Source: UBA6623 sp965217195 (GTDB lineage: Bacteria; Acidobacteriota; Terriglobia; Bryobacterales; UBA6623). Taken from it: DNA of 64,000 bases. Location of the stretch: positions 1,240,001-1,304,000 of the forward strand of contig CBDCHL010000005.1 of assembly GCA_965217195.1 (NCBI GenBank), read 5' to 3'. A program made the translations under genes and the position numbers. This document shows, in pieces, positions 43,252-51,393 of the stretch. The notes below the pieces were generated by a model, which saw only the letters and a list, made by a program, of their open reading frames with translations, made no database searches and had not been told where the DNA came from. The first letter of the stretch is position 1. Each line of letters starts with the position of its first letter.

Positions 43252-43941
43252 CTAGCGGGCGGGAACTCGTTTGACCTCGTCTTCGTCGTAATAGTCGACT
43301 TTGTGGAGCGGCATGACCACGCTCGAGAGCACGTTCAGCAGGTGACCTCCGATGCGTTTGTAGTAGCGTGCGCCGAGAATCAAGGCGGTCGTCTTGCCGG
43401 AATCATAGTCAAGGCCGGCGACGCGTGACAGCAAGCGGTCGGAACGCTCCGCATAATCCTTACCTTTGCGGAGAAGCCCCAAGGCGGCTTCCCGATCGGA
43501 CTGTCTGAAGACGCGTCCGGCTTCTTCCAAAGCGCTTTCGACGCCGGTGCGGATTTCCCGGAGCTCGGCGAGGACGTCGTCGTCGGGCAAGTCGCCGGAA
43601 TAGATATCAATGACCTCGCTGACGTTTTTGGCGTAGTCGCCGATACGTTCGACGTCTTTGACTAAGCTCATCAGCAGCAGGCAATAGGGCAGGTCGGGAG
43701 TATTGCCGTGGGTCGAAACGTGCGTCACGACGCGCTTGCGGATGGTGCGTTCGAGCTTGTTGACTTCCACGTCTTTCTCGTAGATGCGAGTGCGGTCGCC
43801 CGCTTCGACGGGTTCGTGAAAGTAGATCGCGCCGGCGGTGGCGGTCATCTCGCAGCTCAGCTTGAGCATCTTGGCGAAGTCATTAGCCATGCCGCTCAAC
43901 GCGTCGCCGCTCTTGAAGATTTTCAACAATTCCTGCAGCAT
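43252..43941 (-). CDS. PhoU-domain protein
   Basis: A 229-residue helical protein starting at ATG 43941 with GGAGGG upstream (the open frame to 44025 overlaps the transporter gene). PhoU-like landmarks are MSLVKDVERIGDYAKNVSEV and a later RSDRLLSRVAGLDYDSGKTT with GARYYKRIGGHLLNVLSSVV, giving two three-helix bundles with the E/D-x-x-R-D/G metal sites. It starts 13 bp after the Na/Pi cotransporter gene, so it probably controls phosphate flux through it. Confidence 0.85.
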   Translation of the reverse strand: MLQELLKIFKSGDALSGMANDFAKMLKLSCEMTATAGAIYFHEPVEAGDRTRIYEKDVEVNKLERTIRKRVVTHVSTHGNTPDLPYCLLLMSLVKDVERIGDYAKNVSEVIDIYSGDLPDDDVLAELREIRTGVESALEEAGRVFRQSDREAALGLLRKGKDYAERSDRLLSRVAGLDYDSGKTTALILGARYYKRIGGHLLNVLSSVVMPLHKVDYYDEDEVKRVPAR

Positions 43942-43954
43942 AGAACCCTCCGAA

Positions 43955-45115
43955 TTACTTCCAGTATTGGTCGAGGAACGCAAAGACAGCCGGGAGGCCG
44001 TAGAACAAGAAAAGGATATAGGCAACGGCCCACTTGCGCGAGCGGACGGCGAAATCGGCGAACCGGGCCGCCGCGGCCAGCGGGAGGTTGCGAATCGCGG
44101 GAACGGGATAGACCATGACCGTCCCAGTGATATTGAACAGGAAATGCACCAGCGCGATCACGACGCCGGATTGCGCGTTCTCGCCCGAGGCCGCCATCGA
44201 GGCGAGCAAGGCCGTGACGGTTGTGCCGATATTCGCTCCGAGGGTGATCGGGAACGCTTGCACCAAAGTGATTAGACCGGCGCCGGCGAGCGGGACCAAC
44301 AACGACGTGGTAATCGAGCTGGACTGCACCATGATCGTCACGATGATTCCCACCAGAATCGAAAGCATGGCGTTTTGACCCAGGAACTGGGTGATATAGA
44401 CTTCAACGCGGCTCTGCATCGCCGAACGCATCACCTTGACGAGCAGCAGCAACGCGGCCACGATCAACACGCCGCTGAGAATGATAATCAGCACGCCTTG
44501 GGCACGAGGCGCTTCAAAGAGCATCTTGCTGCCGTCAAGAGCGGGTTGAAAGGCGACTTTCAACGACGTCTTGAGGGGACTCGAGTACGTGACGCCCCCG
44601 AAGCCGCTCACCAACGCCGCCAAGCTTTCGGCGGTCTGCCGCAGATAGCCGGTCAGCAACTCCAACGGCAGCAGGACCGCCACGACGATGAAATTGAAAA
44701 AGTCGTGACAGGTCGCCACCGAGAAGGCGCGCCGGAATTCTTCGCGCCTCCCCATGTGCGCCAGCGAGACGGCGGTGTTGGTGACCGTTGTGCCGATGTT
44801 GGTGCCCATGATCATTGGCACGGCGTTGGCGATGGGCAGCGGGTTTTCGGGAGCGGCGACGAGGCCGACGATCATGGAAGTGGACACCGAAGAGCTTTGC
44901 ACCAGCGTCGTCCCGAGAATCCCGACCATCAAGCCGATGAAAGGGTTCTCCGTGGCGGCGAAGAACGCCTGCAGTAGATCATTGCCCAGCAGCTTGAAGC
45001 CGTCGCCGAGTCCCTTGACGCCGAGCAAGAAGATGAACAACAGGAATAAGACCGTGACGGTTTTTTGGAGAACGGGGAGCGGCCCGGCAAGTGCCACGCG
45101 GGCAGGGTGCGTCAT
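43955..45115 (-). CDS. Na+/phosphate cotransporter (NptA/PNaS family)
   Basis: A 386-residue membrane protein with the duplicated QSSS signature of the family: GTTLVQSSSVSTSMIVGL and TIMVQSSSITTSLLVPLAG, each followed by a GTNIGTTVT / GANIGTTVTALL motif. The usual C-terminal PhoU domain is not fused but encoded by the next gene. It imports or exports inorganic phosphate with sodium. Confidence 0.92.
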   Translation of the reverse strand: MTHPARVALAGPLPVLQKTVTVLFLLFIFLLGVKGLGDGFKLLGNDLLQAFFAATENPFIGLMVGILGTTLVQSSSVSTSMIVGLVAAPENPLPIANAVPMIMGTNIGTTVTNTAVSLAHMGRREEFRRAFSVATCHDFFNFIVVAVLLPLELLTGYLRQTAESLAALVSGFGGVTYSSPLKTSLKVAFQPALDGSKMLFEAPRAQGVLIIILSGVLIVAALLLLVKVMRSAMQSRVEVYITQFLGQNAMLSILVGIIVTIMVQSSSITTSLLVPLAGAGLITLVQAFPITLGANIGTTVTALLASMAASGENAQSGVVIALVHFLFNITGTVMVYPVPAIRNLPLAAAARFADFAVRSRKWAVAYILFLFYGLPAVFAFLDQYWK

Positions 45116-45230
45116 TACTCGATTCAGGTCGGTGCCGAGGACCGGTGTTTCAGGTCAGTCCCGAGCCAATATGAGCGAAGATCGGTGCGGCGGTGGTCGT
45201 TGACAGTATCGCAGGGTTCGAGCCGCGCCG

Positions 45231-46092
45231 TTACAGAGTTTCTTGGGATAAGACGGGCAAAAGCTCAGCGGGCTCGGGCGACCTGGACACGAGCGGGTCG
45301 TCGCTCGACTCGAGGTCGAGGAAACGTCGGTCGAGCAGGCGATCGGTGTCGATGCGGCTCATCGCCGAAAGCATGTTTTCGAGCACATGGGGGTGCTCGA
45401 CCTTGGCCTCGTCGAGGAAGTCGCGCAAGGAGCGGCGGACCATTCCGGTGCGGTGAGAGCAGACACAGGGCGTAATCGGCATGCCGCGCTCTTCGGCGAA
45501 GGCGGTGGTGATCTGCTCCGAGACAAACACAAGGGGCGGATCAGGCGAAAGTCCTTTGACCGCGAGTAGGTCATCGCCGGCAGCGCGCTGAGGCGACCGG
45601 TAAAGAGCGTGTTGCGCAGCAGCGATTCGCAGAAGTCGTCGGCGGTGTGGCCCAGGGCGACGACGTTCGCGCCCAGTTCGTTGGCGATTTCGTAGCCGCG
45701 CGGCGGCGGTAGCGGCTGCAAAGGTCGCAGCCGTGATCGGGTTGTTCGTCGAGCATTAGGAAAGAAGGCTCGTCGCGGTGATAGGTCCAGGGAATGTCGC
45801 GGGCCTTCATGTAGTCGGCCAGGGGTTCGATCGGTCGCAAGAACTTTCCTTGTTCGACGGTAAAGGCTTGGATCTCGAAGACGACCGGCGATTTCCTTTG
45901 GAGACTGCGGAGCGCTTCGAGCAGCGCCAAGGAATCCTTGCCGCCCGAGACACCGACGGCGATACGGTCGCCGGGGCGAATCATATTGAATTCGTGGACG
46001 GCCTTGCCGGTCTTGCGCACCAGGCTTTTTTCGATATTGGAGCGAGACAAGAGGATTCTCCGGGCAGTCCTGATCCGGCCGCCAGCTTCCAT
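45231..46092 (-). pseudogene. ttcA: tRNA 2-thiocytidine synthetase TtcA-like gene with two frameshifts
   Basis: The first frame (46092 to about 45710) has the PP-loop VAVGVSGGKDSLALLEAL and HGCDLCSRYRRR, the first Cys pair. The protein then continues in a second frame (YEIANELGANVVALGHTADD, FCESLLRNTLFTGRLSALPA) and at about 45527 in a third (VSEQITTAFAEERGMPITPC, CSHRTG...RDFLDE). Both shifts are repaired by adding one base, the second in a run of C (CCCC for CCCCC). All catalytic residues are otherwise kept, so sequence error is a serious alternative to a dead gene. TtcA thiolates C32 of tRNAs using an Fe-S cluster. Confidence 0.78.
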
Positions 46093-46223
46093 TTTGGCAT
46101 GAAGTTCTGATGTGAATGGGTGTTGGGGGACCGGGGGTAAGGGGAGACCCCCCGCCCCGAGAGGGACGGTCCTTGACGGGACAGGGGAGGATTTTCCGGG
46201 GCGGTAGAATTAGATGATTTGCT

Positions 46224-47186
46224 ATGCGGCCGGGGATTGAGAATCGCTACGTAGGGGCTTTGGTCGGACTGGCGGTAGGGGATGCTCTCGGGGCGGCGAT
46301 TGAAGGAGAGGCCCCGGGCGATTTTGAACCCGTCGAAAACATGCGGGGAGGCGGCCCGTGGAGGCTGGAACCGGGACAGTGGACCGACGATACGTCGATG
46401 GCGCTTTGCTTGGCGGCTAGTATTGTCGAGCGTCGCGGGTTTGACGCTAAGGATCAAATGGACCGTTATGTGCGCTGGCGCGACGAAGGGTACATGAGCA
46501 GCACGGGCCGCTGCTTCGGCATTGGCAACACGGTGGCGGAGTCACTGCGCCTATACGAGGTCACGGGCGAACCCTACTCGGGGCCCAGGGGTGAGCTTAC
46601 GGCCGGCAACGGTTCTTTGATGCGCTTAGCGCCCGTGCCCATGTATTTAGTGCACGACGCGCGTCGCGCCAAGGAACTGGCAGCGCAGATGTCGAAGACG
46701 ACTCACGGTGCGAGAGATACGGTCGATTGTTGCCGCTATATGGCCGGTCTGATGGTGGGGGCGCTGCGAGGCGACGCGAAAGAGCGGCTGCTTTCCGATC
46801 TTTATTCGCCAGTCTACAATTACTGGCTGCTGCAACATTTCGCGCTGACGCCGCGGGTCGACGCGATCGCACGGGGGGTTTATAAGGCGAAGCAAGCTTC
46901 CGATCTGCCCGCGAGCGGATACGTGATTGATACGATGGAGGCCGCGCTCTGGGCCTTCCATCGCGCCGACTCGTTTCGCGAAGGGGTCCTTCTAGCCGTC
47001 AATCTAGGTCACGATGCCGACACTACCGGTGCGGTTTACGGGCAGCTTGCCGGTGCGTATTACGGTGCCGAGGGCATTCCCGCGGAGTGGCGCGAAGCCG
47101 TTGCCGATCGAGAGACGATCGAGGAGCTTGCTCGGAAACTGATGTTCGAGACCGCACAAAGCATTCGACATTTCGCGGACCTGTAA
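46224..47186 (+). CDS. ADP-ribosylglycohydrolase (DraG/ARH family)
   Basis: A 320-residue protein with all the metal motifs: GLAVGDALGAAIEG near the start, WTDDTSMALCLA, NGSLMRLAPVP, and the C-terminal NLGHDADTTGAVYGQLAG. These Asp and Thr residues hold two Mg2+ and bind ADP-ribose. The family removes ADP-ribose from Arg residues or other conjugates; no partner transferase is in the window. Its stop overlaps the next start by one base (TAATG), so translation is coupled. Confidence 0.92.
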   Translation: MRPGIENRYVGALVGLAVGDALGAAIEGEAPGDFEPVENMRGGGPWRLEPGQWTDDTSMALCLAASIVERRGFDAKDQMDRYVRWRDEGYMSSTGRCFGIGNTVAESLRLYEVTGEPYSGPRGELTAGNGSLMRLAPVPMYLVHDARRAKELAAQMSKTTHGARDTVDCCRYMAGLMVGALRGDAKERLLSDLYSPVYNYWLLQHFALTPRVDAIARGVYKAKQASDLPASGYVIDTMEAALWAFHRADSFREGVLLAVNLGHDADTTGAVYGQLAGAYYGAEGIPAEWREAVADRETIEELARKLMFETAQSIRHFADL

Positions 47187-47803
47187 TGGCTGATTCCGCA
47201 CAACAGAATCCCCCTGCCGTCATGAAGCGCCGCTCGGCTTTTCGGCAGATTCTCACTCTCCCCAACCAGCTGACGATGCTGCGCATGCTGGTGCTGCCGT
47301 TTATCTTGATCGCCATGATCTATCGGCAGCACGGGCTTGCACTGACGCTGTTCCTGGCGGCGGTGGCAACGGACATCATCGATGGGACGATCGCCCGCCG
47401 ATTCGGTCAGAAGACGGAACTGGGCGCCTACCTCGACCCGCTGGCGGATAAATTGCTGCTCAGCTCAGCCTTCATCGCGCAGGCGTTGATCGGGACGATC
47501 CCTTGGTGGCTAACCATATTAGTGCTCAGCAGGGACGTGGTGATCTTGGGGACGGTTGTGGTGGTGATTCTTGCGACGTCGATTCGCGATTTCCCGCCGA
47601 GTTCGTTCGGAAAGTTGAATACCGTCGTTCAAGCGACGACCGTTTCAATCGTGATTTTGAACAATGCCCACCCGATGGGCTGGGCCGCCGCGGGTATTGC
47701 CATCATGATTTGGGCGGTCGCCGGGACAACGCTCGCCAGTTCGGCGCACTACATGATTCAGATCACGCAACGGCTGCAACGGTACTTCACCGAACAACAA
47801 TAG
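47186..47803 (+). CDS. CDP-alcohol phosphatidyltransferase (PgsA-like)
   Basis: A 205-residue membrane protein with the family motif DIIDGTIARRFGQKTELGAY followed by LDPLADK (D-x2-D-G-x2-A-R-x8-G-x3-D-x3-D). LPNQLTMLRMLVLPF before it is typical of phosphatidylglycerophosphate synthase, which makes PGP from CDP-diacylglycerol and glycerol-3-phosphate. Start ATG at 47186, coupled to the upstream gene. Other alcohol acceptors are possible. Confidence 0.85.
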   Translation: MADSAQQNPPAVMKRRSAFRQILTLPNQLTMLRMLVLPFILIAMIYRQHGLALTLFLAAVATDIIDGTIARRFGQKTELGAYLDPLADKLLLSSAFIAQALIGTIPWWLTILVLSRDVVILGTVVVVILATSIRDFPPSSFGKLNTVVQATTVSIVILNNAHPMGWAAAGIAIMIWAVAGTTLASSAHYMIQITQRLQRYFTEQQ

Positions 47804-47931
47804 CGAATTGTGCGCTGCCGCCGGAACGGAACAGCGGTTCGAACTTAGCAAACCACCGCGGACTCATAATGAGCCGGCCCTGCCGAGCATTTAAGCCCGT
47901 TGTCCCGGTCGTTTCAGGTCCGCGGTCGTTG

Positions 47932-48063
47932 TCAGCAACAGACCTGGCCGGGCAAGCAGCCCGGGTCCGGGAGGCCGGAGATGTCCGGTGTCTGCTCGGG
48001 GCTGATGCCGAACACGGACAGTTTCGTGACGACCACAAGCGTTACAACTAGATGTTTGATCAT
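47932..48063 (-). CDS. Possible 43-residue secreted Cys-containing peptide
   Basis: An ATG at 48063 has GTGGAG seven bases upstream. The product MIKHLVVTLVVVTKLSVFGI has a signal-like N-terminus; the rest is SPEQTPDISGLPDPGCLPGQ and ends VCC. Signal peptide, good ribosome site and clustered cysteines support a real small gene, but no relative is recognised and it is short enough to be chance. Confidence 0.4.
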   Translation of the reverse strand: MIKHLVVTLVVVTKLSVFGISPEQTPDISGLPDPGCLPGQVCC

Positions 48064-48587
48064 TTTTTTCTCCACATGCAGGTAAGAAGAGGTAGGTTCC
48101 CTGCATGGTTCCCTGATGCTAAGCGCGCTGGGCGCTCTGCGTGGTGGTGCGCGGAGTTTTTTTCAAAGTCGGAACACTTGCCTGCACGGGTGTTCCGGGA
48201 GTCAGTCGGGGTCCGCGGTAAAGTTCGAGGGGCCTGTCGGAAGTCGACCCTCACCGCTCACCAACCGATCCGCTGTCCCGAGATTGCCGTTGGACCGGCA
48301 GTCAACCCGGGCAGAATGGGCCGTTTACGAGGCGCGGGACGATTGCCGCACCGTTCGGGCCAACGCTCGCGGTGGGACCGAGACGCGTCTCAACCGGACG
48401 GGCCGACTGGAAACACGCCGCTCCTTAGGATCATGCCGACGGGTGCAGTATTTTTCGATCGACTGAAACGTTTACGTGGGGCCGACTTCCTTGTCCCACC
48501 CCCGTAGCTCCACTACAATGGGGTGTTAACGTCACGGATGGATCGTTAACCACAATTCATATTGAGTAGATACAAGGAAGGGCTATC
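48064..48587. other. Intergenic region, no supported gene
   Basis: An open plus-strand frame (48052-48507) has random-looking, Arg-rich composition and no family likeness. The last 40 bp before 48588 must contain the promoter and ribosome site of the respiratory cluster (AAGGAAGGGCTATC before the ATG). Confidence 0.5.
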
Positions 48588-49193
48588 ATGGCTGAAACCA
48601 CTGGTGGCGCCGAGCAGGGTTCGGGCCACTCGGAGGGTGCCGCGGTCGAAGCGGCAGAGCCGTCCCTGGTAGCGAAGCTCCGCACGGCGCTGGAAACCAG
48701 CCCGGACAAGAAGCAAGCCGTCAAAGCACGTCGCCGATTCGTAGGGATTCTCACCGGCGGGTTCTTGCTGACGAACTTCTTGATGTTTTTGCGGTTCTTC
48801 TTTCCGCGGACGATTTTCGAACCGAGGACTGTTTTTCGCATTGGCGCCCCGACCGATTTCGGTATCGGCGTCGACACGAAATTCCAAAAAGAGCGACGCA
48901 TCTGGGTGGTGCGAACGACCGACCGGATGTTCGTGATTTTCGCCCGCTGCACGCATTTGGGCTGCACGCCGGACTGGAAACAGGGCGAGCAGAAATTCAA
49001 GTGTCCCTGCCACGGAAGCGGGTACGACCCGGAGGGGATCAACTACGAGGGGCCGGCGCCGCGTCCGCTCGACCGCGCGATGGTGAGCCTCGACCCGGAA
49101 GGGCAGATCGTGGTCAACACCGCCACACTTTTCAAAGAGGAGAAGGGTAAAGCGACCCAGTTCAACAATGAAGGTGCGTTTCTTGTGATCTAG
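48588..49193 (+). CDS. Rieske [2Fe-2S] protein of cytochrome bc-type complex
   Basis: A 201-residue protein with one membrane helix (about residues 48-66, RRRFVGILTGGFLLTNFLMF) and the Rieske boxes CTHLGC (about 121) and CPCHGSGYD (about 145), two Cys and two His binding the cluster. Box II ends GYDPEG, not the SxF/Y bridge of mitochondrial proteins, so cluster potential may be lower. It passes electrons from quinol at cytochrome b to the haem-c protein. First gene of the cluster. Confidence 0.93.
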   Translation: MAETTGGAEQGSGHSEGAAVEAAEPSLVAKLRTALETSPDKKQAVKARRRFVGILTGGFLLTNFLMFLRFFFPRTIFEPRTVFRIGAPTDFGIGVDTKFQKERRIWVVRTTDRMFVIFARCTHLGCTPDWKQGEQKFKCPCHGSGYDPEGINYEGPAPRPLDRAMVSLDPEGQIVVNTATLFKEEKGKATQFNNEGAFLVI

Positions 49194-49216
49194 AAACGTT
49201 ACGCCACGCTAGGATC

Positions 49217-49237
49217 CCCGAGGCCTGTTGCCTCGGG
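49217..49237 (+). terminator. Stem-loop between Rieske and cytochrome b genes
   Basis: CCCGAGGC and GCCTCGGG (8 bp, loop CTGTT). No U-run follows, so it is more likely an mRNA processing or stability hairpin, or a leaky attenuator, than a factor-independent terminator. Confidence 0.45.
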
Positions 49238-49356
49238 TGGCGGGCGAGGCGTCCCTTAAGACACGCGGCGGTCCGGCGGTGAGCGCGGGACACGGGTTGG
49301 AGACAACGTAGAGAGAGGACGAGTTGCCCCGGGGGAACCCGGGCGAGGAGAGAAGG

Positions 49357-50247
49357 ATGCCGGAAGAGAATGGTTCGGGCAACGGCAAAAAAGGGCTTTT
49401 GGGCGTGCTTGATGCCGACGTCATCAAGCAAAAAGCAGCCGACGACCTCCAGGCGCTCAAGAAGCCGACCAAGACGGAACTGTATAAGTCGATGTTTCGG
49501 GTCAAGCACGACGATACGCCGCGCAGCCGAACGCTGGGCGTGCTCAGTAACGTTTTTCTCCACCTGCATCCGGCCAAGATCAACCGCGACTCGGTGGCCT
49601 ACAACTACACCTGGGGCATGGGCGGCATCTCGTTCTACCTCTTTGTGGTGTTGACCTGGACCGGCGTGCTGCTGATGTTCTACTACCACCCGACGAAAGT
49701 TCAGGCGTTCCGAGACATCTTGTACTTGGAGCACGACGTCCCCTTCGGCAAGCTCTTGCGCAATATGCACCGCTGGGGAGCCCACGCGATGATCTTGACC
49801 GTGATGCTCCACATGTTCCGAGTGTTCCTCACCGGCTCTTATAAGAAGCCGCGGCAGTTCAACTGGACCGTCGGCGTCATTTTGCTGGTCCTGACGCTGC
49901 TGCTTTCCTTTACCGGGTACCTGCTGCCCGACGATCAGCTGGGTTTCTGGGCCGTAACGGTGGGGACGAACATGGCGCGCGCTACCCCGATGCTGGGGCA
50001 TGAGGGGCCTTTCGGGCCGGAATTTGGCATGACGGCGTTTAATGATGTGCGATTCGCCTTGCTGGGCGGCTCCATCGTCGACGCGAACGCACTGTTGCGC
50101 GCCTATATTTGGCACTGCATCGCCATACCGGGCTTCGTGGCGACCTTTATGATCGTGCATTTCTGGCGAATACGAAAAGACGGCGGCATCTCGGGTCCGT
50201 CGCCGATGATGTTGGAAAGCGAAATCAAGAAGCCGCGGCGCCTGTGA
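49357..50247 (+). CDS. Cytochrome b N-terminal half (cytochrome b6-like)
   Basis: A 296-residue protein. After a hydrophilic 75-residue N-terminus come four membrane helices with two His pairs for the haems b: MHRWGAHAMILTVMLHMFRV and, at the end, HCIAIPGFVATFMIVHFWRI. GYLLPDDQLGFWA is the usual quinol-site segment. Start ATG 49357 with GAGGAGAGAAGG upstream. The split from the C-terminal half as in cyanobacterial b6/subunit IV and the long soluble N-terminus are features of this respiratory type. Confidence 0.93.
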   Translation: MPEENGSGNGKKGLLGVLDADVIKQKAADDLQALKKPTKTELYKSMFRVKHDDTPRSRTLGVLSNVFLHLHPAKINRDSVAYNYTWGMGGISFYLFVVLTWTGVLLMFYYHPTKVQAFRDILYLEHDVPFGKLLRNMHRWGAHAMILTVMLHMFRVFLTGSYKKPRQFNWTVGVILLVLTLLLSFTGYLLPDDQLGFWAVTVGTNMARATPMLGHEGPFGPEFGMTAFNDVRFALLGGSIVDANALLRAYIWHCIAIPGFVATFMIVHFWRIRKDGGISGPSPMMLESEIKKPRRL

Positions 50248-50345
50248 AAAAACCGGGGACAGTCCGCTTCGCGCCGAACCGGATTATTGATTACATGGAA
50301 TTTATTCGATCCGGGCTCGGTACAGTCCCGATCGTTCACGGCCCC
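50240..50345. repeat. Imperfect inverted-repeat element in the cytochrome b operon
   Basis: CTGTGAAAAAACCGGGGACA-GTCC near 50242 and its approximate complement GTACAGTCCCGATCGTTCAC-GG near 50318 bracket an AT-rich centre. It overlaps the last codons of the cytochrome b gene (C-terminal Arg-Leu). Same GTGAA-AA-CGGGGACAG motif as at 37107 and 5662. Confidence 0.6.
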
Positions 50346-50394
50346 TGAGGAGAGCGGTTTCCGGCTGATGAGGTAGGGCAACAGGAGAGATTCA

Positions 50395-51330
50395 ATGGAT
50401 TGGCACCAGCTTTGGGAGATCATTTCACTGCCTGACAATGTTCCGATTATCTTGCTGATGATCATGATTCCCTTCTACACCTGGTACGGGCTGCGTCAGG
50501 CATTCGCCAACGATCGGCTGATCGCGCAGCTCGAGGCCGACCCGGAGATGGCGAAGACGCACCACCGCAAGACCCAATCCTTCAAGAAGGGTTGGCCGAA
50601 GGAAGTGCACGTTTGGCCCTTTCTCTTGCGGATCGAGTTTTTGGCGACCGTGATCGTGACGGCCATCTTAATGGTTTGGTCGATTACCCTCGATGCGCCG
50701 CTCGAAGAGCCGGCAAATCCGTCGCTGACGATGAACCCCGCCAAGGCCCCTTGGTATTTCTTGGGACTACAGGAAATGTTGGTGTACTTCGACCCCTGGA
50801 TCGCCGGCGTCGTGATGCCGACGCTGATCATTATCGGGTTGATCGCGATTCCCTACATTGATGAGAACCCGCTCGGCAACGGCTACTACACCTACAAGCA
50901 ACGTAAGTTCGCGATCGGGACGTTCATCTTCGGGTTCATTATTCTCTGGTGCGTGATGATCGTGATCGGGACAATCATTCGCGGGCCGGGGTGGATGTGG
51001 TTTTGGCCGGGACAGACCTGGGATCACAATAAGCTGGTTTTCGAAACCAACCGGGATTTGCACGAGTTCATCGGTCTGACCGGGACGTGGTCGATCGCCG
51101 CGTTCGGGGCGACCGTGCTGGGGGTTTTCGTCGCCGTCGGCGCCTGGGGTACGCACAAGCTGCTGACGCTGACCGAATTCAACCGCAAGATTCTTGATCG
51201 CATGTCGCTGACCCAGTATCTGGTTCTGCAGTTATTGGTGATTACAATGCTGAGCCTGCCGGCGAAGATGATCGCGCGGCTGGTCTTCCGCGTCAAATAT
51301 GTTTTGGTAACGCCCTGGTTTAATATCTAG
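50395..51330 (+). CDS. Cytochrome b C-terminal half (subunit IV-like, extended)
   Basis: A 311-residue membrane protein. The PEWY quinol-oxidation motif appears as APWYFLGLQEML (Pro-Trp-Tyr kept), followed by VMPTLIIIGLIAIPYID. Extra helices continue to residue 300, more than the three of plant subunit IV. GGAGAG lies upstream of the ATG. The charged N-terminal 80 residues (DPEMAKTHHRKTQSFKKGWP) face the cytoplasm. Confidence 0.92.
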   Translation: MDWHQLWEIISLPDNVPIILLMIMIPFYTWYGLRQAFANDRLIAQLEADPEMAKTHHRKTQSFKKGWPKEVHVWPFLLRIEFLATVIVTAILMVWSITLDAPLEEPANPSLTMNPAKAPWYFLGLQEMLVYFDPWIAGVVMPTLIIIGLIAIPYIDENPLGNGYYTYKQRKFAIGTFIFGFIILWCVMIVIGTIIRGPGWMWFWPGQTWDHNKLVFETNRDLHEFIGLTGTWSIAAFGATVLGVFVAVGAWGTHKLLTLTEFNRKILDRMSLTQYLVLQLLVITMLSLPAKMIARLVFRVKYVLVTPWFNI

Positions 51331-51393
51331 CCGGACGCCCCGGAAAACGAGTCGGTGGCAACAGAGTTCCGCACTGATTGACGGAGTATTCGC

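Noticed and set aside
48052..48507. 151-residue plus-strand ORF before the Rieske gene
   Set aside because: Composition is random-like, no ribosome site, no family likeness.
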